Part shown: piece by piece, positions 42,127 to 50,354 of the stretch
Layout of the letters: every line of letters begins with the position of its first letter
Position numbering within the stretch: the first letter of the stretch is position 1
Source: Muribaculaceae bacterium
Lineage (GTDB): Bacteria > Bacteroidota > Bacteroidia > Bacteroidales > Muribaculaceae
NCBI GenBank assembly: GCA_017651515.1
Contig: JAGCCU010000067.1
Location: forward strand, 25,998-89,997
Reading direction: 5' to 3'
Length of the DNA stretch: 64,000 nucleotides
The notes under the pieces: generated by a model
What the model saw: only the letters and a program-made list of their open reading frames with translations
Database searches by the model: none
Told to the model about the DNA's origin: nothing
Program-made: the position numbers and the translations under genes

Positions 42127-44154
42127 ATGACGACAAAGAAAAACCAAAAGCATCGCTTCACCACTGATGAGATTCACTTCTTGCGTCTATTGTCGCGCAG
42201 CTTTCCCAACGTGGCCACAGCAAGCACCGAAATCATTAACCTCGAAGCTATTCTTAATCTTCCTAAAGGAACGGAACACTTTCTTGCCGACCTCCATGGA
42301 GAGTATGAGGCATTCCAGCATGTGCTAAGAAATGCATCAGGTACTATCAAGCGTAAGGTTAATGAAATATTCAACGAGACACTGAGCATCAGAGAGATAA
42401 AAGAGCTGTGTACTCTGATTTATTACCCTCGTGAGAAACTTGAACTAGTCAAAGCAAAATATAATGATGAAGAGGAACTGAACGACCGCTATTTTATTAC
42501 TATCAACCGACTGGTGCGTGTGTGCCGTAACGTGTCGTCTAAATACACCCGCTCAAAAGTCCATAAAGCGTTGCCAAATGATTTCTCCTATATAATTCAA
42601 GAGCTGCTGCATGAAAGTTCGTCCGACCCAAACAAACAGGCTTACGTGGATGGTATCGTCCATTCAATCATAGGTACAGGAAGAGCCGACGAGTTTATCA
42701 TAGCCATGTGCAATCTTATACAGCAACTCACTATTGACGTTTTGCACATTCTGGGCGATGTGTTTGATCGTGGTCCTAGCCCCGATAAAATTATGGATAT
42801 CTTGTGCAACTATCATAACTTTGACATACAATGGGGCAATCATGACATACTGTGGATGGGAGCTGCTGCCGGCAACGACTGCAGTATAGCCAACGTGTTG
42901 CGTATTGCTTTGCGCTATGGCAACCAGAGTGTGCTTGAGAACGGTTATGGCATCAACCTTCTGCCATTGGCAACAATGGCCATGAATGTCTATGCCGATG
43001 ATGAATGCAAAATGTTCATGCCTAAAGGTCTTGTGCCAAACAATCCCGATGAAGAGCGCGAAGCGCATCTCATAGCACAGATGCACAAGGCTATCAGTAT
43101 TATTCAATTCAAACTCGAGGCCGCGACCATAAAGCGCCGTCCAGACTTTGAAATGGATGACCGTCTTTTGTTACACTGTGTAGATTTTGATCGTAAGGTA
43201 ATCACAATCGACGGTGTTGAATATGAGATGACCGATGCCAACATGCCAACTGTTAATCCTGCCGATCCATATGCCCTTTCTCCAGAAGAGGAAATGGTAG
43301 TTAACAGGCTTCATGATTCGTTTGTGGGATCTGAAAAACTGCGCAAGCACATTTCCTGCATGTTCCGCAACGGCTGTATCTATAGCGTAACGAACGGCAA
43401 TCTGCTATACCATGCATCTATACCTCTGAATGATGACGGAACCCTTAAAGACGTGAAAATCCAAGGGAAGAAGTATCATGGCGAGGCACTCCTGAAGAGA
43501 GCTGGTGCGCTGATACGTGAAGCCTACTTTGGTGCCGAGACACCAGAGCAGTATGAGTTTGCTCTCGACTATGTGTGGTATTTGTGGTGCGGGCCCGATT
43601 CGCCTGCTTTTGATAAAGATAAGATGGCAACCTTCGAGCGTTACTTTATTGCTGACAAGGCTACGCACAAAGAGAAAAAAGGCAATTATTATGCGATGCG
43701 CGATGATCCTCAGGTATGTGAAATGATACTCGATGAATTCGGCGTTAAAGGTCAGTTCCGTCACATTATAAACGGACACGTTCCCGTGAAGACCATAAAG
43801 GGTGAGAATCCAGTGAAAGCTGGCGGACGGCTTATGGTGATTGACGGAGGCTTCAGCAAGGCGTACCAGCCTGAGACGGGTATAGCAGGCTATACGCTGG
43901 TTTATCACTCTCGTGGCTTCCAGCTGGTACAGCACGAGCCGTTCGAATCGATTACCAAGGCTATCGAAGAGGGACAAGACATCAAATCGACACATCAACT
44001 TGTGGAATTAGCCGACCATCGCATGCTTGTAAAAGATACTGATATGGGTGAGGAGTTGCGACAACAGATAGATGATCTCAAGCTTCTGCTCCTTGCATAT
44101 CGAGAAGGCGAGATTAAGGAAAGAGCATGGAACCCAATCACCAATAAAAGATAA
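42127..44154 (+). CDS. fbp: Class III fructose-1,6-bisphosphatase
   Basis: A 675-residue enzyme that removes the 1-phosphate of fructose-1,6-bisphosphate in gluconeogenesis. It belongs to the Firmicutes/Bacteroidetes class III (PF06874), built on a metallophosphoesterase core: ADLHGEYEAF near 57-66, LGDVFDRGPSPDKIMD near 214-229, WGNHDILWMGAAAGN near 238-252 and NGHVPVK near 553-559 carry the metal ligands. Length is usual for the class. Own promoter; the S4-domain gene starts 43 bases after its stop. Confidence 0.96.
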   Translation: MTTKKNQKHRFTTDEIHFLRLLSRSFPNVATASTEIINLEAILNLPKGTEHFLADLHGEYEAFQHVLRNASGTIKRKVNEIFNETLSIREIKELCTLIYYPREKLELVKAKYNDEEELNDRYFITINRLVRVCRNVSSKYTRSKVHKALPNDFSYIIQELLHESSSDPNKQAYVDGIVHSIIGTGRADEFIIAMCNLIQQLTIDVLHILGDVFDRGPSPDKIMDILCNYHNFDIQWGNHDILWMGAAAGNDCSIANVLRIALRYGNQSVLENGYGINLLPLATMAMNVYADDECKMFMPKGLVPNNPDEEREAHLIAQMHKAISIIQFKLEAATIKRRPDFEMDDRLLLHCVDFDRKVITIDGVEYEMTDANMPTVNPADPYALSPEEEMVVNRLHDSFVGSEKLRKHISCMFRNGCIYSVTNGNLLYHASIPLNDDGTLKDVKIQGKKYHGEALLKRAGALIREAYFGAETPEQYEFALDYVWYLWCGPDSPAFDKDKMATFERYFIADKATHKEKKGNYYAMRDDPQVCEMILDEFGVKGQFRHIINGHVPVKTIKGENPVKAGGRLMVIDGGFSKAYQPETGIAGYTLVYHSRGFQLVQHEPFESITKAIEEGQDIKSTHQLVELADHRMLVKDTDMGEELRQQIDDLKLLLLAYREGEIKERAWNPITNKR

Positions 44155-44197
44155 GTTTCAAGCATTTGGTTTTTAGTTGATTGTTATCCAGATAGGC

Positions 44198-44671
44198 ATG
44201 ACTGAAGTTAGAATTGACAAGTGGCTATGGGCTACGCGTATTTTCAAGACGCGTACCATAGCCACCGATGCATGTAAGTTGGGCAGAGTAACAATGAATG
44301 GCATGAATGTGAAGCCATCGCGGCTAATCAAGGCCGGTGACGTTATATCAGTGAAGAAGCCGCCAGTTACTTATACTTTTGAGGTTCTCAACGTGTTGCA
44401 GAACCGTGTTGGCGCAAAGCTTGTACCAAATTATCTGCGCAACATTACCACTCGTGACCAACTCGAACTGTTGGAGATGGTGAAGATTGACGGTTTTGTC
44501 AACCGGCAGAAAGGACAAGGTCGTCCCACCAAGAAAGAAGGGCGTGAGATGAAGGAATTCACCGATGATGCATTCTTCGGATTTGACGACGATTTTGACT
44601 GGGATGACGATACCAATCCACTTTGGACCGCTGAAGACGAAGCTAATCTGAATAACGAAAAAGCAAAATGA
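44198..44671 (+). CDS. S4-domain RNA-binding protein (Hsp15-like)
   Basis: A 157-residue protein; the ATG at 44198 (MTEVRIDKWLWATRIFKTRTIA) is preferred to an upstream in-frame TTG. The S4 domain covers about 4-65 with the typical LWATRIFKTRTIATDACKLGRVTMNG and an IKAGDVISV turn. In E. coli the homologue HslR (Hsp15) binds 50S subunits that carry stalled peptidyl-tRNA. The C-terminal 40 residues are strongly acidic (FGFDDDFDWDDD), an extension that E. coli lacks. The stop overlaps the MFS start by 4 bases. Confidence 0.88.
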   Translation: MTEVRIDKWLWATRIFKTRTIATDACKLGRVTMNGMNVKPSRLIKAGDVISVKKPPVTYTFEVLNVLQNRVGAKLVPNYLRNITTRDQLELLEMVKIDGFVNRQKGQGRPTKKEGREMKEFTDDAFFGFDDDFDWDDDTNPLWTAEDEANLNNEKAK

Positions 44672-46041
44672 AAGAGACTATTGTAAGAAAACTCAACGAA
44701 TCAGCTGCAGCACGATGGATTGTGTTGATGATTGTGGCGTTTACAATGATGACTGGTTATGTTGTCGCCAAGGAAATGTCTCCTCTACAGTACCTGCTAG
44801 AGTTGCCCACTTCAAGTGGTGGAATGGGATGGACAAGTAGTGAGTTCGGACTTTTTGCTGGTTCGCGAGGCTTCTTCAATGTGTTCTTATTGATGCTCTT
44901 CGTGGGAGGAATAATCCTAGATAAAACCGGTGTGCGTTTTGCCGGAACATTGTCTTGTGTGCTAATGCTTGCCGGTACGGCCATTGATTACTATGCCATA
45001 GCCTTTGCGTCTCCTCTTGCTACTTCGAACGTATATTTTCCGCTATTAGGACTCAATGGCGCCCCGATTAAGAATCAGGTACTGCTGGCTGCCTTTGGAT
45101 TTGCCCTTTTTGGGATTGGATATGAATTGTGTGGTATAACAGTTTCCAAGGTAATTGTCAAGTGGTTTACAGGCCATGAAATGGCACTTGCCATGGGTAT
45201 CCAGGTGGCTTTGGCTCGATTGGGTACTGCGCTGGCACTTGCTGGCAGCCCGGCCATTGCACAGCACTTCGGAATATCAATCCCTATCTTGGTTGGGTTG
45301 CTCTCGGTGGGCATAGGTCTGATATCCTATCTGTGCTACTGCGTGATGGACGTGCGTCTTGACCGTGAATTGGGCACTACCGACAATGGAAGTTCTGAAG
45401 ATGAGAAATTCCATTTTTCCGATATGAAGGAGACAATAAAGAATCCAGGTTTTTGGCTCATCACGCTGCTTTGTATGCTATATTACTCGGCATTGTATCC
45501 GTTCCTGGATTTTGCTACCAAGCTAATGATTGCGAAATATCATGTACAACCTGATTTGGCTGGCACAATACCGGCCATACTGCCATTTACAAGCATCATT
45601 CTGACTCCGCTATTCGGTGGGATGTTTGACCGTGTGGGGCGTGGAGCCACAATCATGATTGCCGGCACGATAATGCTTACTTTGGTGCTTATGGTTTTTG
45701 CCTTGCCGCTTAATTCAAGTTGGATAGCCGTGGCGGCAATGTTGGTGCTGGGCATCGCTTTCTCATTGCTACCTGCAGTGTTGTGGCCTGCTGTACCGCG
45801 CATCGTACCCATGAAGCAATTGGGTACTGCTTATTCTATAATCTACTATATACAAAATATTGGCTTGATGGTCATTCCTATACTTATTGGAAGCGTACTT
45901 CAACGCAATACTGCGACCGATGGATCGGTTGATTACACTTCGGCAATGTGGATTTTCACCGCTATTGGTGTCGCATCAATAATTGTGGCAATACTACTAC
46001 GTCAGGTAGACCGCCGCAACAACTACGGCTTAGAGAAATAG
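44668..46041 (+). CDS. Major facilitator superfamily transporter
   Basis: A 457-residue membrane protein with about 12 hydrophobic segments and a hydrophilic central loop at about 225-255 (GTTDNGSSEDEK). The motif between helices 2 and 3 (GGIILDKTGVR, about 87-97) and its counterpart in the second half (GGMFDRVGRG, about 316-325) are MFS signatures. The substrate cannot be predicted. The ATG overlaps the stop of the S4-domain gene (ATGA), so translation is coupled. Its last 12 bases overlap the end of feoAB on the other strand. Confidence 0.88.
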   Translation: MKETIVRKLNESAAARWIVLMIVAFTMMTGYVVAKEMSPLQYLLELPTSSGGMGWTSSEFGLFAGSRGFFNVFLLMLFVGGIILDKTGVRFAGTLSCVLMLAGTAIDYYAIAFASPLATSNVYFPLLGLNGAPIKNQVLLAAFGFALFGIGYELCGITVSKVIVKWFTGHEMALAMGIQVALARLGTALALAGSPAIAQHFGISIPILVGLLSVGIGLISYLCYCVMDVRLDRELGTTDNGSSEDEKFHFSDMKETIKNPGFWLITLLCMLYYSALYPFLDFATKLMIAKYHVQPDLAGTIPAILPFTSIILTPLFGGMFDRVGRGATIMIAGTIMLTLVLMVFALPLNSSWIAVAAMLVLGIAFSLLPAVLWPAVPRIVPMKQLGTAYSIIYYIQNIGLMVIPILIGSVLQRNTATDGSVDYTSAMWIFTAIGVASIIVAILLRQVDRRNNYGLEK

Positions 46042-48564
46042 ACTTCCAATTTGGTATACCAGTGCCGACACGCACCATGCTACGGCTGTGGTATATATTG
46101 CTGCAATCAGAGCCCATCGCCATCTCCCTGTCTCGTTCTTTATGGCTACAATCGTCGCAATACAAGGGAAGTAAAGCAATATAAACATTAAGTAACAGTA
46201 GGACGATAGAGGCGTAATGCCTTCAGACTGCATCTGCTGGTTTAGACGAGTGTATTTATCGGTGTCTTCGCTGTAGCTGTCGTCATCGGCAAAGCTGTCA
46301 TCGTCACTGTAGAGCACGCCTATAGTTGATGCTACGATTTCTTTGGCGCCAACACCAGCTATCAAGCTCACATCAAGTTTCCAGTTAAAACCTTGTGGTT
46401 TGAATACAGGCTCTATTGTCTTTCCTATACGACCAATATAACTTTGCTCCTGTTGTTGCTGACGAGTGAGTGAGTCATTATGGGGAAAGTATCCCAATGC
46501 CCAGACTATTATACTTGCGACCAAAATGATACCCCCCATTTTCTTAAGGTATTCCTTGCCTTTCTCCCATGTGTGGCGGCCTATGGCTTTGCCGGTAGGC
46601 ATACGGTATGGTGGAAGCTCCATTACGAATGGCGTGTCCTCACCTTTCAGAAAAACTGATGAGAGCAATTTACTAACAATCACGGCCATGATTACTCCTA
46701 CCACATAGAGCGATAACATTACAATGCTGCGGTACTGCAAGGCAAAGAACGTGCCAGTAATCATTATATAAATGGGTAGGCGGGCTGTACAGCTCATGAA
46801 AGGCAGAATAAGCATGGTTATTAGACGACTGCGACGACTCTCGATGGTGCGTGTAGCCATAACGGCTGGCACGTTACAGCCGAAACCCATGATGAGAGGA
46901 ATGAACGACTTACCGTGAAGCCCCATTCGGTGCATGAGCTTGTCCATGATGAAAGCTGCACGAGCCATGTAACCGCTGTCTTCCATAAATGATATAAAGA
47001 AGTAGAGGATGAGGATTTGTGGAAGAAATACAATCACTGCTCCTACACCACCTATAATTCCATCTACTATCATATCTTTAAGCGGACCTCCTGGCATCGT
47101 GGAACCCACCCAATCACCTAGCCATGCTACACCGGCGTCAATCCAGTCCATGGGGTACTGGCCAAGTTTAAAGGTTACTTCAAACATTACGAACAGCACC
47201 AGAAAGAAGATTGGGAATCCTAAAAAACGGTTCGACAGAATGCGGTCAAGGATGTGAGTAGTGCGATAAATGTCGTGATCCTCGCCAAGTGTGAATCCAG
47301 ATTCCTGAAGTGCACCATTGATAAATGCATACTTCGCATTCATGATAGCAGTCTCGCTGTCTTCCTGGGTGTCGGCATTGATGCGCTTTGCTGCACGTTT
47401 CGCTGTTTCCTCAATTTCTTCGGCATGAGGTAGTGAATGTACAAGATCTAGTGCGTCCTTGTCGTTCTCAAGCACTTTGATGGCAAGGTAGCGAGTGGAG
47501 TATTTATGGCGGATGTCGCCTTCTTGCTGGATTGCTTCTTTTACGGCGTCAATGCCAGCTTCCACATATTGGCCATGATTGACGTGAATATGGCGGAAGT
47601 AATTCTTCACGGGTTTGTCGCCGGTAGCAAAGTCTTCTTGATGATGCTCAGGTGTGCTTTTTGCGTAATTGTCGTGCCACTGTTTGATGTCGCGGGCAAC
47701 CTCGGGGCGCATACGGCCTTTTTCGTCAAGGAAATCAACGCCCTCATACATGTTGATTATTACATGAAACAGCAGGTCAACGCCCATGCCCGTTTTGAAC
47801 GATGCCGGCACCATTGGCACTCCAAACAGAGTGCTCAATGTGTCAAGGTCCAGTTTGTCGCCGCGTTTCTCGAACTCATCCCAGAAGTTCAGAGCACATA
47901 CCATGCGCAGGTTCATATCGATGAGTTGCGTGGTCAAGTAAAGATTCCTTTCTAGGTTGCTGGAATCAATCACGTTGATGATGATATCTGGTGTCTTCTC
48001 GATTATCTGCTTTCGCACGTACAGCTCTTCAGGACTGTACGCCGACAACGAATATGTTCCAGGTAAGTCTACAAGGTTGAACTCATATCCCTCGAAGTGT
48101 GCCTTTGCTTCGGTTGCATCAACCGTTACACCACTATAATTACCCACGCGCGCATGAGCACCACTGGCGAAGTTGAACAACGATGTCTTACCGCAGTTGG
48201 GGTTACCTACCAGAGCCACATTGATCACGCGGCGGCGCTTGCGAGCTGCCTCGCGCAGACGTTCGTTGGTGATAGTGACTTCTTCCACCTCCGATTGTTG
48301 AGAGTAGTCTGCAGCATCTGTCTCAAGACTCTTTATCTCGTTAACCGACACTATTTCAATCATCTCGGCCTCATCGTGTCGCAACGACACCTCGTAGCCC
48401 ATCAGCTTGTATTTTACAGGATCTTGAAGGGGCGCGTTCAAAAGCACCTCCACCACCTTGCCTCGAATAAAGCCCATCTCCACGATGCGCTTGCGGAAGC
48501 CTCCATGGCCTGTCACCTTGACAATGACGCCCTTTTCGCCGGTTTTAAGTTCAGATAACTTCAT
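46030..48564 (-). CDS. feoAB: Ferrous iron transporter, FeoA-FeoB fusion
   Basis: An 844-residue protein for Fe2+ uptake. The ATG at 48564 starts a complete FeoA domain (1-75; MKLSELKTGEKGVIVKV). After an acidic linker the FeoB G domain begins near 113: G1 GNPNCGKT at 120-127, G3 VDLPGTYSL near 165-173, G4 NFWD near 232. Its GDI-like helical part runs to about 440, and the membrane domain (about 450-840) has two Gate motifs with about eight to ten helices. The G4 motif is unusual in having Phe-Trp between Asn and Asp. FeoA-FeoB fusions are usual in Bacteroidetes. A palindrome and promoter lie upstream (48591-48639). Confidence 0.95.
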   Translation of the reverse strand: MKLSELKTGEKGVIVKVTGHGGFRKRIVEMGFIRGKVVEVLLNAPLQDPVKYKLMGYEVSLRHDEAEMIEIVSVNEIKSLETDAADYSQQSEVEEVTITNERLREAARKRRRVINVALVGNPNCGKTSLFNFASGAHARVGNYSGVTVDATEAKAHFEGYEFNLVDLPGTYSLSAYSPEELYVRKQIIEKTPDIIINVIDSSNLERNLYLTTQLIDMNLRMVCALNFWDEFEKRGDKLDLDTLSTLFGVPMVPASFKTGMGVDLLFHVIINMYEGVDFLDEKGRMRPEVARDIKQWHDNYAKSTPEHHQEDFATGDKPVKNYFRHIHVNHGQYVEAGIDAVKEAIQQEGDIRHKYSTRYLAIKVLENDKDALDLVHSLPHAEEIEETAKRAAKRINADTQEDSETAIMNAKYAFINGALQESGFTLGEDHDIYRTTHILDRILSNRFLGFPIFFLVLFVMFEVTFKLGQYPMDWIDAGVAWLGDWVGSTMPGGPLKDMIVDGIIGGVGAVIVFLPQILILYFFISFMEDSGYMARAAFIMDKLMHRMGLHGKSFIPLIMGFGCNVPAVMATRTIESRRSRLITMLILPFMSCTARLPIYIMITGTFFALQYRSIVMLSLYVVGVIMAVIVSKLLSSVFLKGEDTPFVMELPPYRMPTGKAIGRHTWEKGKEYLKKMGGIILVASIIVWALGYFPHNDSLTRQQQQEQSYIGRIGKTIEPVFKPQGFNWKLDVSLIAGVGAKEIVASTIGVLYSDDDSFADDDSYSEDTDKYTRLNQQMQSEGITPLSSYCYLMFILLYFPCIATIVAIKNETGRWRWALIAAIYTTAVAWCVSALVYQIGSLFL

Positions 48565-48590
48565 CTTGATTTTTAGTTTCTTTCTGCCTG

Positions 48591-48639
48591 CAAAATTATT
48601 TACGTCATAACAACCAGACAATCCCTACTTTTAGGGATT
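48591..48639 (-). promoter_or_regulatory. feoAB promoter with an upstream palindrome, candidate operator
   Basis: On the minus strand the -7 box TAATTTTG lies at 48598-48591, 26 bases before the start codon. AATCCCTA (48620-48627) and TAGGGATT (48632-48639) form a perfect 8-bp palindrome with a 4-base centre, placed over and just upstream of where the -33 box should be; no TTTG is found there. The position suits a metal-responsive activator or repressor. On the plus strand it is followed by six T, but no gene precedes it there. Confidence 0.5.
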
Positions 48640-48678
48640 TTTTCAAACGCGGATATTACATTGCTGTTATATATAAAC

Positions 48679-48707
48679 AAAAAAGGGTGAGTCATTATGA
48701 CACACCC
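48679..48707 (-). terminator. Terminator of the nitroreductase gene
   Basis: GGGTG-A-GTCA (48685-48694) pairs with TGAC-A-CACCC (48698-48707) across one mismatch with a 3-base loop; on the minus strand six T follow. Confidence 0.85.
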
Positions 48708-48733
48708 TCATGTAGTGAGTAATGGACTCAAAA

Positions 48734-49354
48734 TCATTTGTAGGTGACATTCTCAGGTTTCCATTTGTCCTTCGGTTCGGGGTTTTCATTTGGATAACCT
48801 ATAAGAATTACACAAAGTGGCACAAGGTTTTCGCTCAAACCCAAAGCTTCCTTGATGCCATTCACACGCTCTGTGATGGGATATGCTCCTGTCCATACGG
48901 CGCCCAATCCAAGTGCATTGGCAGCGAGCAAAATGTTTTCGGTGGCAGCCGAAGCATCCTGTACCCAAAACTCTTGAGCGGGTCCTTCAAGAGCCTTGTT
49001 CATGTCGCCGCACACTACGATGGCAAGAGGAGCCTTGCGAACCATGCCTCCGCCACGGCCAGTGGCGAGCAGGTCAATGCTCTCACGCTTGATAAGAACA
49101 ACGAAGTGCCATGGCTGACGGTTGACAGCTGTGGGAGCTGCCATGCCAGCGCGTACGAGCATTTCAACTTTGTCTTGTTCAACTGCCTTGTCTTTCCACG
49201 AACGGATACTTGTACGGGTCATGATGTTCTGGTAAGCGGCCTGCTGTTCAGGCGTGAGGGCAACACCTTCGCCTTCGGGCTGAGCCGTTGCACTGCATGC
49301 ATACATAGTAATTCCTGCCATAAGCATTAATAATTTTTTCATCGTCTTTTTCAT
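48734..49354 (-). CDS. Nitroreductase family protein, exported
   Basis: A 206-residue FMN-dependent nitroreductase-fold enzyme. The start at 49354 opens a signal sequence with Cys20 (MYAC), so it is probably a lipoprotein; a second ATG at 49342 is possible. FMN contacts are visible: RTSIRSWKDK near 46-55, AAPTAVNRQPWHFVV near 69-83 and GLGAVWTGAYP near 146-156, then the closing CVILIGYPNE. Members reduce nitro compounds, quinones or dehalogenate with NAD(P)H, and most are cytoplasmic; an export signal is less common and is seen in gut Bacteroidales. It is monocistronic. Confidence 0.88.
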   Translation of the reverse strand: MKKTMKKLLMLMAGITMYACSATAQPEGEGVALTPEQQAAYQNIMTRTSIRSWKDKAVEQDKVEMLVRAGMAAPTAVNRQPWHFVVLIKRESIDLLATGRGGGMVRKAPLAIVVCGDMNKALEGPAQEFWVQDASAATENILLAANALGLGAVWTGAYPITERVNGIKEALGLSENLVPLCVILIGYPNENPEPKDKWKPENVTYK

Positions 49355-49383
49355 ATATAAATTATTTAATATCTTATCATTGG

Positions 49384-49391
49384 CAAAATTA
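49384..49391 (-). promoter_or_regulatory. -7 box of the nitroreductase promoter
   Basis: TAATTTTG on the minus strand (49391-49384), 29 bases before the start; -33 box unclear. Confidence 0.5.
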
Positions 49392-49437
49392 CAAAATATT
49401 CTCAACTGCATATAACTCCTAATCCATTAATTATTAT

Positions 49438-49445
49438 TAATTTTG
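49438..49445 (+). promoter_or_regulatory. -7 box of the exonuclease promoter
   Basis: TAATTTTG at 49438-49445, 41 bases before the start of the DEDDy exonuclease gene; divergent from the nitroreductase promoter. Confidence 0.5.
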
Positions 49446-49486
49446 CAACGAATTAGCAAAACCGACTCGTCATAACATGGGAAGTT

Positions 49487-50110
49487 ATGTATAAGATATC
49501 GATTGAGAAGGAACAAATCAACCAACTGCCGGTCGTTTCGTTCGACGGACAGATTATTGTGGTAGATTCCATGGCTACTGTTAATGCTGCCGTCTCAACC
49601 TTGCGCCGTTATCCCATAGTTGGATTTGATACCGAGACACGCCCGTCTTTCCGACGTGGCGTTCTTCATAAAATGGCTTTGATGCAAATATCTGCTCCAG
49701 ACATATGCTTCCTTTTCAGACTCAATAAAATAGGTCTGCCAGTCAAGTTGAAACAATATCTCGAAGACCCCTCTTGCTTGAAAGTAGGTCTTTCGCTGCA
49801 CGATGATTGGAACGTGTTGCATAGGCAGCATGATGTCCATCCCGAAGGGTTTATCGATGTCCAGACAATGGTTAGCCAATTCCATATCGCCGATACTAGT
49901 TTGCAGAAACTGTTTGCAATACTTTTCCAGCAGAAGATCAGCAAGAGTCAGCAACTGTCAAACTGGGAAGCTCCTACATTGACCGATGCTCAGCAGCGAT
50001 ATGCTGCCACCGATGCTTGGGCATGCATAAAGATTTTTGAATGTCTTTCTGGATCAATTTTCAATCCCGATTTGTCTCCTTATAAAACTGAAATTTTAGA
50101 TGAAGAATAG
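49487..50110 (+). CDS. DEDDy 3'-5' exonuclease (RNase D / WRN type)
   Basis: A 207-residue single-domain exonuclease. The four acidic residues of the DEDDy class are visible: Asp48 and Glu50 in VGFDTETRP, Asp106/Asp107 in LSLHDDWNVL, and Tyr172 with Asp176 in RYAATDAWA. There is no HRDC domain, so it resembles the exonuclease domain of WRN rather than full RNase D. Substrate (RNA or DNA) is uncertain. Its end overlaps the next gene by 11 bases. Confidence 0.9.
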   Translation: MYKISIEKEQINQLPVVSFDGQIIVVDSMATVNAAVSTLRRYPIVGFDTETRPSFRRGVLHKMALMQISAPDICFLFRLNKIGLPVKLKQYLEDPSCLKVGLSLHDDWNVLHRQHDVHPEGFIDVQTMVSQFHIADTSLQKLFAILFQQKISKSQQLSNWEAPTLTDAQQRYAATDAWACIKIFECLSGSIFNPDLSPYKTEILDEE

Positions 50111-50330
50111 ATTTACACGCACCGCCGTACTGCCACTGGCACTGCTCATCTACCTTGCCGTGTTGGCATGGATATCAAGGGGACGTTTCTACAGTGGCGA
50201 ATACCTCTATTACTTCGGTGTAATAGGGGGGTCATTAGTAATTATAGTTTTATTGTATTTGGTGCTTCGAAAACGTGACCGACTGCGTAGCAGGCAAGAG
50301 GAGGAACTCTACGGCACTTACGATGATTAA
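50100..50330 (+). CDS. Small two-helix membrane protein
   Basis: A 76-residue protein beginning 11 bases inside the exonuclease gene. It has two predicted membrane helices (about 9-25 and 39-58), separated by a short polar loop rich in Tyr, then a basic and acidic cytoplasmic tail (RKRDRLRSRQEEEL). No family is recognised with confidence; similar small proteins follow this exonuclease in other Bacteroidales as far as I recall. The overlap implies coupled translation. Confidence 0.7.
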   Translation: MKNRFTRTAVLPLALLIYLAVLAWISRGRFYSGEYLYYFGVIGGSLVIIVLLYLVLRKRDRLRSRQEEELYGTYDD

Positions 50331-50354
50331 ACTGATTCTGATTCTTAGCCTTGG

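Noticed and set aside
48620-48645. Plus-strand terminator (palindrome followed by six T)
   Set aside because: No plus-strand gene ends before it; only the antisense of feoAB lies upstream. A promoter-associated operator is the more likely reading.
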